Shown piece by piece: positions 56,646 through 64,000 of a stretch of DNA of 64,000 nt. Below the pieces are notes generated by a model, which had not been told where the DNA came from, did not search any database, and saw only the letters and a program-made list of their open reading frames with translations. Positions within the stretch are counted from its first letter, which is position 1. Every line of letters begins with the position of its first letter. This stretch comes from Undaria pinnatifida (Eukaryota > Sar > Phaeophyceae > Laminariales > Alariaceae), in assembly GCA_012845835.1 (NCBI GenBank), contig JABAKD010000029.1:8122048-8186047 (forward strand), written 5' to 3'. A program made the position numbers and the translations under genes.

Positions 56646-56680
56646 GCAACAACAACATCAGAAACAACAACAACGAATCT
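56570..56680. repeat. AAC trinucleotide run
   Basis: About 35 AAC/AAT/ATC units. The Asn-rich frame 56321-56815 is produced by it. Confidence 0.93.
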
Positions 56681-57084
56681 TACAAACACGCCCGCCGTCC
56701 GACACCACTACACCACTCACACTCTGCTGCACGATCACACCAGACCCGCGTGATCTTACAAGTTATTCTGCGCGTTTCATTCACGCTAGGTCTGCGTCCG
56801 ACCGACCGCACTTAATTGCTTAAAGAAGAAAGAGCACATACTTGTGAATTATATACGCGCTTCGCGTTTATATTGTATGGAATAGGTGAAAGGGTCGGTC
56901 TGTAGAGTTATTCTAAAGGGGGCTTACGCTATTGGTCTGTATCTGTAAGCCTTATTTAAGGGGTGTTCATTCAGGTCCGATTGCTCCTGACAAATAACGC
57001 CTTCCATGTCTGAAGCCATTGGATTCTGCACTATTTCTGATAATATTATTTACCAAAGAAAGTAAAAAAAAACTCGTACCATTG

Positions 57085-57460
57085 TGTTATAAGGCTTAGT
57101 TTGGGTAAGCTATTGGTGAACCTTTGCAAGTGGTCGAACGGACTAATACCCCATTAATATAATACCTTAACAAATGGCGTCGTCGACAGACCATGGGCTT
57201 TTGGGGTCGTGGGTTCAAATCCCACCATGCACCATAATAATTTCTTTCAGACTTTCCCCATGTCGAACTTGAAAAATACTCTCCCTGGAATCCCCAGGGA
57301 ATGAAAAGGCTTGAATATTGACAGGTCCGCCCGTATATGCGGCCGACTTGTTATCCCGCCGTTTCAGGGGGGGAGATTGTTATAAGGCTTAGTTTGGGTA
57401 AGCTATTGGTCAACCTGTGCAAGTGGTCAAACGGACTAATACCCCACTAATGCCTTGGCA
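57085..57460 (+). mobile_element. Compact LTR element (TRIM-like), 376 bp, with tRNA-like promoter boxes
   Basis: Two direct repeats, 57085-57172 (88 bp) and 57378-57460 (83 bp), start TGTTATAAGG and end CA. ATTG flanks both sides (57081-57084, 57461-57464). TGGCGTCGTCG follows the left repeat two bases on, as a primer-binding site would. AGGGGGGGAGAT precedes the right repeat like a polypurine tract. Inside, TGGTCGAACGGACTAA resembles a tRNA A box and GTGGGTTCAAATCCCAC a perfect T-arm/B box. No protein coding. Confidence 0.65.
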
Positions 57461-57712
57461 ATTGTTCGATCTCGTCGAGGATTTCATATATACGAATACG
57501 AATTTCGTCCTACCGTACCCATATGTGGGTGGTATGGTTGGAACAACAAGCGCTACACATCCATTATTGCCAAGATAACCAAATTGTGATGGAGCAAATA
57601 AAAAAATATATTCCGTATGTATTCGCCACCTGCATGTATATACGTCACAAGTCAGTGTGTTTTCTCCCGTGTATGCATGTGGTACTACGACGGCAGACCT
57701 TCTACACCAACA

Positions 57713-57850
57713 ATGGCGTCGGCAGTGAGCGCTGCCGCACGCAGTGACCAAAACGGGGCACCAGGCGGGGCGGGGGCCCACGTTCGGCCAGAAGAGAGGA
57801 TCAGGCAAGACAAAAAAAAAAAGAGCGGTGGCAGAAATCAGAAAAAGTGA
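57713..57850 (+). CDS. Possible 5' exon or small ORF
   Basis: ATG in good context (CCAACAATGG) opens MASAVSAAARSDQNGAPGGA, then GAHVRPEERIRQ and a Lys-rich end, stopping at TGA 57848. GTGATG at 57846 could be a donor instead of the stop. The Ala/Gly/charged composition is typical of disordered N-termini. The following ~600 bp has no clear exon. Confidence 0.3.
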   Translation: MASAVSAAARSDQNGAPGGAGAHVRPEERIRQDKKKKSGGRNQKK

Positions 57851-58464
57851 TGGCTTCGGTGCCTTATTTCTCGGTGTGGGGTCTGGCGAGAATAAAATGT
57901 GGGGCAGAAACGGCTGCAGCGCCCATTGTGTTGGTGCTGTGTTTTGGAAAGCAGAAGACCAAAACTACCGCAAGGGGGCCACTTTCGTGTGTTTTCGTTT
58001 TTTGCAGTGGCTTGTGGGGTAACTCGCGCGAGCGACTCCCTTCCTCCCCCCCCCACCCCCCGTTCCTATGCGGTCTTCAGCCTCCATGCTCTTTTAATTT
58101 TGTGATGGGAATCCGCAATGGGATGATGGTTAGCTACGCTGCGCCAGAAACGGGGGATATTGTTAATAATACCACCATTTTGCACTACCAGGCTTGAGCT
58201 ATCATGCTCGCACGATGACCTCCCTACCCCACCGACGAAAGTATTTTGGGCGATCTTTTGTTTGGGCGCAGCGGAGCTAGCGATTCCATTTGGCGGATCC
58301 ACACCGCACAGACTGAAAAAAATAGCGCGAAAGCTAAGGCCGCAAAATAACGGGGGGGGGGGGGGGAGGAGGGGCGGGGTCACTAGCATGAGTGACCCCG
58401 AGCCCCTTGCAAAACAAAGCTCGAAAAGTGACCCCCCCCCCCTGCCGATACTATTTTCTAGTTA

Positions 58465-58707
58465 ATGTGTCCCCTGTTTGTGGAGGCTGTGCCGTCTGTT
58501 GCGAACCAAGACGACTCCCTCCTGTTCTCTTGGTCGAGATACACGGTGGCGGTGGCGGTCCATCGAGAGATTTGCGACGAGAATTTTTTTAGGGCGATCA
58601 AGCGGGAAACGCCGTTCGCATTGCGATCACGACTGTTTTTTTTGTGTACGGTACACATAACCCAACAACATGGGAGAGGTGCTGACATTTTTTCAAGAAT
58701 CCGTACG
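58465..58707 (+). CDS. Candidate first exon of an unknown gene
   Basis: ATG at 58465 gives 81 codons in phase 0 to a strong donor GTAAGT at 58708: MCPLFVEAVPSVANQDDSLL, FSWSRYTVAVAVHREICDEN, FFRAIKRETPFALRSRLFFL, and ends ...RGADIFSRIRT. Composition is normal and the frame is free of simple repeat. No downstream exon or family recognised. Confidence 0.45.
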
Positions 58708-58948
58708 GTAAGTATCGTGTTACTTTGTTCAAGACGCGGTCAGGTCATTGATTTCCAGCTCCAAAAGAAGACGATATTTTACTACTTCATTCAAATTTGA
58801 GACATTTAATTAAGTTCCTCTTAAGTCCTAAGCCCTCCTCAACAGTATATCGTTGGAATACTAACAATAAGATATATTAGGCTCGTAACATTATAAAAAT
58901 TATTTGTATTTTTTTCTTCAAGTTTTTAGGAGGGGGGGGGGAAGCGGG

Positions 58949-59185
58949 GACGCGTGGTACAATAGAAGTGCAAAATTTGGGAGCTTAAGATGACCTCTCC
59001 CAAAAACCGATTTGAAGAAAAAAAAAAAAACTGCTACGTAGTACCGGATGAAAAATCCCATGGCCTTCGTACACAAAAACAAAAAAAGTGGTCTATTTCC
59101 GACGAATTTGGGTTAACGAAGAGGCCGGTCATTCAGAAACAAAAATAGCCAAAAAATGCTACCTCTTCGTACTGTAGCATGCGTC
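58949..59185. mobile_element. MITE-like element, inverted relative to 55421 (~237 bp)
   Basis: Starts GACGCGTGGTACAATAGAAG and ends GTAGCATGCGTC. Contains the complements of the family blocks (GGGTTAACGAAGAGGC, GGTCATTCAG; GGGAGCTTAAGATGACC). Confidence 0.65.
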
Positions 59186-59210
59186 GGGGGGGGGGGGAGG
59201 GGGTTGGGAA

Positions 59211-59649
59211 TTAATTATTTTTGCGAAAGAGCAACGCAATAATTTTTTTTGGGGGGGGTGAACTCAGTTTGTGCATGGCCGTAGTCGTATGACCATAGAC
59301 CCTCGCATCCCTACTATGCCGGAACGGAGCACGTCGGGTTTTCATCAACCAGGCAAACATTGATTGCTTGCACCAAGCGCGAAGCGCCGTGGGGTGCACG
59401 GCGAGTCGCAAGGAGGGTGGACTGCATCCTTCCAAGAACCGCTCGTAAGACGGGCTTTGGCACCTTGTGCCTACTTTCTCGTTTGTGGATGACAGCGCCA
59501 ATGAGTTATTCTGTTTTCTAGTGCGGCCACTCCAGAGACAGCAATGGACATTGCTATGCAACTCCCTCGTGGGTGCCTTTACCATATTCACACTACGCGA
59601 TGCGATCATTCCCCTTGTGCGGAGTTACGGTTCTCTCCACCCCGCATAA
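59211..59649. other. Overlapping open frames on both strands, unresolved
   Basis: The minus frame 59211-59609 (132 codons, e.g. RAWCKQSMFAWLMKTRRAPF) and plus frame 59467-59649 (e.g. TFSFVDDSANELFCFLV) overlap. Neither has clear splice or start context, and no family is recognised. One may be a transposon relic. Confidence 0.25.
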
Positions 59650-60243
59650 TATGGTCTACCTCGACAAAACTATCATGGTGATCGCTAGGCGGTCAAAAAA
59701 AAGAAAAGAGAAAAAAAAACAGTGCCGTTATTGGGGGAGGAAGGGGTTAATTAATTCATACGAATTGAAGGCATTGGTTCGTTCCTTCTGTTCCCGGACG
59801 TCGAAGAAGACGATATATGCCTGGTACCTGGTATCATTAGGATGGATCTATACACCCGGCACCCGGTACAAGACTTCGTACAGCAACCAGTACGCCAAAT
59901 AAAAGTCGTCTTCTTGTCCCGCTGCTGCGTGCGATGTTTCAACAAAGTTTGTCGCATAAAACGTGACAACAGACGGTGGATGGGTCTCCTAATCAGTTAT
60001 TGCTAGTTCAAGGCATTCAGTATTATCAAACATCGACGCAGACGACGAAATCATCAGTTTTTTTTCGTCATACTTTCGGAATATTCTGTAGCCTTTCTTG
60101 ACTGACTTATGACGCATCCCGCCAACCGAAGAAGTAACGATTTTCAACGATTTTCGCGCTCAAACCAAAAGGTGTTCGCTGGCGAAGACTTCATCAGATA
60201 TTTTATCGTATGTTAATCGTTTCCCGTCGCTACACAAGCGCAG

Positions 60244-60610
60244 GATGCTCGCGACGCAGGAGGAGCCCATGCCCAAACGCATCGTCTCCCCCGGGGGCGG
60301 GGCGGCCCGGGACATCGTCCCAATGACCGCCAAAATCGGCTCCCCACGAGGCGGAGCGGCCCGGAACACCGTCGCCATGCCCGCCCAAATCAGCTCCCCA
60401 CGAGGCGGGGCGGCCCAGGACCGCGCCGGCGCCGCCACCGTCGCCGTCGCCGCCGCGGAGACTGATGCCTGGCGGCGAGATAAAGCGGCCGAGCTCGTTG
60501 CAACCGCGACACTCCCACTTCCTCCGCCACCACCACCACCGCTGGCGCCTCCGGCTGCCTCATCTGCTGCTACTGTCGCCGGCCGCAAACGCTCCCCGTC
60601 CGTGCCGGAT
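60244..60610 (+). CDS. Candidate exon with a threefold SPRGGAARD-type repeat
   Basis: After acceptor CTACACAAGCGCAG the + frame reads MLATQEEPMPKRIVSPGGGA, then two further repeats of the type SPRGGAARNTVAMPAQI, a helical part (DAWRRDKAAELVATATL), a Pro run and GRKRSPSVPDMASQD, to a possible donor GTATTA near 60631. If unspliced it stops at 60661. The antisense frame 60160-60645 is also open and ends plausibly (RLTYDKISDEVFASEHLLV), so the strand is uncertain. It could be an upstream exon of the bromodomain gene. Confidence 0.38.
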
Positions 60611-60741
60611 ATGGCTTCGCAAGATCGAGGTATTACGGCAGCCACGCCCGAGTTATACTAGTAGTTCAGCTCCCAAAAAAACAACCACGGAATCCCCTCG
60701 TGTGCAGCCGTAAGGAGCCCCGTTCGTTGTACAAAAAACAT

Positions 60742-60790
60742 TTCAGCCAAAGAGAGGTATACCTTAATACGTCTATCGTAGCATGCGTCC
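60742..60790. repeat. Solo satellite/MITE terminus unit
   Basis: AGAGAGGTATACCTTAATACGT and CTATCGTAGCATGCGTC form one reverse-complement unit of the 55042-55465 satellite. Confidence 0.75.
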
Positions 60791-61293
60791 ACCAACACCA
60801 ACAGCTCGCATCTTCTGAGAAGAGCGCTAATGCAGAGAGACACCGTTTAGTTTTGCTGTGTTTTGCTTTGTTTTGTTTTTGCTGTTCGAAGAAGTCCTGC
60901 CTCAACCAAAAAAACCCCAACTGAAAAAAAAAATAATTTTGGAAAAAAAAAACGTGAAAAAGAGACATCTCCCGCGGCAGGTTGTTGCACTGGTTTAGGC
61001 CCAATGGCGTGTGCCACTGCCCGACCATTTTTTAGCTTCATTTGCGCTCAATTGAGGGACTACCGGCCACCAGGTAGTTACGAGTAGTCAAAAGGAATTT
61101 CACTCACGAGCATGTATACATACGTTGTTTTTTTTTTCGGGACCTAAGGCGTAGAAGCTTTTGGTCCGGAATTTTGCCAACGAATGAAGAATGCCTTCGA
61201 AGTCATGTTTCGGGTGACCTTAATATTCAGCTTGTAGCTCCTCATGGCAGGAGCGCTCGGGAAGTTCTTAGAATATGCTGCATCCCCCCGCCG

Positions 61294-61582
61294 GACGCAT
61301 GCTACGGTCCAGAGGTAGCACGTTTTGGATTTTTTTTTGTTTTTTCTCAGTGACGGGGCTCTTTAACCCAAAATGGTCGGAAAATACGCCCCCTTAATTT
61401 TTGCATGATTCTCGCCGCGTACCTAGGCCATAAGATTGTTTATCCGGTATGTAATACAATAGCAGTTTTTATTTCTTGTTTACAGGGACCAGTTTTTGGG
61501 AGAAGGTCTTAATTATTAAGCACCAAAAAATTGAGGGGTAGTATGAGGAAAAAAGGGACGCACCTCTATCGTAGAACGCGTC
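61294..61582. mobile_element. MITE-like element, same orientation as 55421 (~289 bp)
   Basis: Left end GACGCATGCTACGGTCCAGA; blocks CTTTAACCCAAAATGGTCGG, GCATGATTCTCG, GAGGGGTAGTATGAGG; right end CACCTCTATCGTAGAACGCG and TC. Parallel to the element at 55421-55713 along its whole length. A partial terminus lies at 61869-61895. Confidence 0.72.
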
Positions 61583-61951
61583 CTCAAAGACCCTACCCCC
61601 GTGCGATGGCTCATAACCTGATTACCATACCCACGACCTAGGTTGTAACAAAAAGAGCATATTGCGAAAACCCCAAGAATGAAATTCGTCCGACTGTGGA
61701 TACCAATCCCTATTCCCTAGATTGTACCGCCTCCTTATCACTATAATACCTCAAGATCATAATCTGCGAAGGGACTACCGTCTCACACGACCATTTTATT
61801 TTTTCCTTGTTTAAGGAGCCTTTGTCATTGCAGAAAAAAAAGAATGACCAAATAAAATTTGTACATACCTCAATGCCTCTATCGTGTCGCGCGTCTCCTG
61901 AGATAGCCTCCTTTCGTGGTACTTGGTATTTCTCGGGCCCGCTCTTGGCAG

Positions 61952-62057
61952 GCGCCGCAGGCGCCGCAGGGGTCGCGCTTTGCGGCGATCTCTTGAAGAA
62001 AAAGGTCGCCGTGCGGCGGCAGCGGCAGCGCCCAGAAGCCTGCTCGAGGACGCAAAG
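61952..62057 (+). CDS. Candidate exon upstream of the bromodomain exon
   Basis: Acceptor CCCGCTCTTGGCAG and strong donor GTGAGC frame 106 nt. Two frames are open: a basic one ending RRSLEEKGRRAAAAAAPRSL, LEDAK in phase 0, and one reading AAGAAGVALCGDLLKKKVAV. The phase 0 exit would match an acceptor at 62489 or 62507 of the next exon. Confidence 0.45.
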
Positions 62058-62488
62058 GTGAGCAAGTGATCTTAAAATCTGCCAGGTTGTCGAAGAGATG
62101 GGGAAAGGCGGGGAAATTTTGGCAATGTACTCGGCTACGAGATTGGAAACAGGAGTGTTTGCTAGGCGGTCCGGACAAATCAATCCCGAGCGGTACACAT
62201 TCGGCGTGTCAAATAACCCACGGCGTTTTTTTTATATCAATACCTGTGAGCTGACCTACACCTGGCACATTTGATCGGCCACGCCCTCCGCTCTTTGGTT
62301 TCTCACCCGCGACCCTGCCCGAAAAAACGATTTCCTGGCACAGCAGAGCGGCGTTTTTCCAAGATCGAAACACTTTTGTCGGCCAGGCCACGCACGCCCT
62401 CTGCTGTTTCTTGTTTTCTGCGTTTCGTTTTAAAATATCCCACGGCGCCCTCTGCCTTCCAGTGCGCCTCCGCCAGACAGCGGGAAAG

Positions 62489-63423
62489 CGGCCCAGCGAC
62501 GCACAGAGAAAAATAAAAGAAGGAGACCGCTCACTTCTGCCCGGGAGAAGAACGCCCCCACAACACGCGCTGCGTCTAAGCGCTCCCGCTCCCGGCCCCC
62601 CCTCCCGACGCCCCCCGCGGCCGAGAGACAGCGCCTTGCCATCGCGACGTTGCCACACGACCGTTTGCGCCTCGTGCGAAACCCCGCCTCTGGAGGGGGA
62701 GCACGTCGGTCTCTGCCTTTGCTGCCCTCGCATTTTTTGCCCCGCGTGCCTAGGGGCGGTGAACGCCGCGGGGATGGCGTTCACGACAGGCGATCCCGAT
62801 GCCGTGGGGTTGGGAGGCGCGGCGGTGGTGCTTGATAGCGCGGCGCTTCTAGAAGCGGAGCTTGCGGAGGGGGGCGTCGGCGCGCCTGATGTGCGCGTCG
62901 TGGGGGCGGACGTGTCGATTTGGCAGTGCTCCTTTTGTGATCAGGGACGCGATTTGGAGCTACCGCCGCCACCACAGACATCATCACCGCCGCCGACGGC
63001 GAAGCCGCCGCAGCCATCTGACACGAGCGAAGCGGACATGTTGCCGAAGGTACACCTCCTCCAAGAGCTGGTGAAGCACGACCTATCCCGCTGGTTCCGG
63101 TCCCCCGTGAACACGCGTATCAACAAGGAGTACCTCGACGCGGTGAACGGAGACTACGTAATGGACCTGGGCACAATGATGTCCAAGATTGGCTCCGGGA
63201 AAAAGTACCGCGGCAAGCGAGGCGCCGCCGCTTTTTACGTAGACCTGGGGCGCGTTTGGGACAACTGCCGCGCTTATGCCCAGTGCGATCGGAAAGGAAA
63301 GCCCCTGGTGCCGGGCAACGAGGCCGTCGTGCCCGGCATCGCGCGCTGCGCTTTTACGCTAGAGAAACTGTCCAAGAAGTTTGTGAACGACCACATTCCG
63401 GACGACGACCACCCTGCTCAGTG
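62489..63423 (+). CDS. PHD-like finger and divergent bromodomain protein (main exon)
   Basis: The frame is open from 62411 to 63496. The true exon start is one of several AGs (62462-62506) and the end may be a GTATGA donor at 63424, because what follows is a GAACCCGA-type simple repeat. Part 1 (from ~62650): CASC, LCLCCPRIFCPACL, and ~70 residues later WQCSFC, a Cys-rich PHD-like finger in which the usual His position appears to be Cys. Part 2 (from ~63050): LLQELVKHDLSRWFRSPVN (helix Z), YVMDLGTMMSKI (the ...MDL...I.. ZA-loop signature), DLGRVWDNCRAYAQCDRKG (helix B) and CAFTLEKLSKKF (helix C), the order and spacing of a bromodomain. The Asn that usually reads acetyl-lysine (YN in NCxxYN) is Ala here. 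Expected role: chromatin binding in the nucleus, but acetyl-lysine recognition may be lost. Confidence 0.78.
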
Positions 63424-63830
63424 GTATGAGCAATCGTGGAACCCGTTCCCGAGCCCGAACCCGCGTCCGCATGCCCGATTCCAAACCCGAGTTTGAACTT
63501 GAGGGTCGAACCCGAGCCCAAACCGGAAGCAGAACTTGAACGAACCCGATTTCGAAACCGATTTACGAAACCGATTGGGAACCCGAACCTCACCCGCTTA
63601 GCTCGAACACGACTTCGAGCCCGAATGTGCACCCGCCCGATCACACACTGGCGCCGACCCGTCCGCTGATGGTCGGGTGCGAGCACACGTGGAGGGTATG
63701 ACTGCGACGTTGGTGGTGGTGTTTTTTCAAGAGGCCGCGCTCCAAGCCGGGGCGGCGTGGAGAAGTTTTTGGGAAAAAGGCGCGCAACAGTGCATATTAC
63801 GCCCCGACGACGGGTCTTCACTCCCTTCAT
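63424..63830. other. GAACCCGA-type degenerate repeat and non-coding tail
   Basis: From 63443 to about 63640 the motif (G)AACCCGA and variants recur irregularly. After that no gene is seen. Confidence 0.6.
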
Positions 63831-63894
63831 CTTGGAACTAGCGCTACCTGGTACCGATTTATCTGCGGCACGATGTAAATGGGAAAACGTCTAT

Positions 63895-64000
63895 CAGCAT
63901 CAGTGTAAGCAGTAGTATAGTAGCAGCAGCAATAGTTGCAGTAGTAGTAGCAGTAGCAGCAACAGTAGTAACAGTAGCAGTAGTAGTACGTTAGTAGTTT
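63895..64000. repeat. AGTAGC/AGTAGT microsatellite at the window end
   Basis: Irregular AGC/AGT trinucleotides running off the window edge. Confidence 0.9.

Noticed and set aside
57123..57232. Functional tRNA gene
   Set aside because: A-box-like and B-box-like parts are present, but the acceptor stem has mismatches, the anticodon arm cannot be drawn, and the 5' part is repeated as an LTR. Treated as part of a mobile element.
1..64000. CRISPR array, operons, ribosome binding sites
   Set aside because: The sequence is eukaryotic; the short tandem repeats have no spacers of the CRISPR type.

Overview
This is eukaryotic nuclear DNA: split genes with GT-AG introns and long pyrimidine tracts before acceptors, heavy simple-sequence and minisatellite content, hAT-type and LTR-type elements, and very few genes per kb. 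A centrosome/flagellum-type Ig-like domain, long introns and moderately high GC suggest a stramenopile such as a brown alga, but that assignment is an inference. None of the gene or element calls below was checked by database search or RNA.

Layout. Positions 1 to about 47212 are a tandem array with a ~17.75 kb period. Unit 1 is 1-17747. Unit 2 is 17748-20832 and runs into a 500-N gap (20833-21332). Unit 3 is 21333-38947. Unit 4 starts at 38948 and its homology ends near 47212, at unit position ~8215. Units 2 and 3 share private variants, including an extra ~105 bp duplication. The two contig ends flanking the gap may therefore be one locus entered twice.

Genes in the array. Phase-compatible exons define one + strand gene that is out of register with the arbitrary unit edges. 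It starts before unit position ~11.9 kb (Ala-rich helix and Gly/Val-repeat exon), runs through two exons to 15.2 kb, crosses a ~3.6 kb intron that contains a 1.65 kb non-autonomous hAT element, and ends with a Ser/Gly-rich, acidic-tailed exon at unit position ~6.3 kb of the next unit. The exon pair on either side of that intron joins in phase 0 into what looks like an ASH (ASPM/SPD-2/Hydin) Ig-like domain, and a second such domain appears further on. Copy 1 (3' part) ends at 6319. Copy 2 runs 11905-27406 across the gap. Copy 3 runs 32965-45295 and is the best complete copy. Units 2/3 carry many one-base indels, so they are either decaying or poorly polished.

Right flank (47.2-64 kb). This part is single copy and gene poor: scattered candidate exons, a 29-bp satellite, a 41/43-bp satellite built from the ends of a MITE-like family, several members of that family, a compact TG...CA LTR (TRIM-like) element carrying tRNA-like promoter boxes, and microsatellites. 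A + strand gene at about 62.5-63.5 kb encodes a Cys-rich PHD-like finger followed by a divergent bromodomain.
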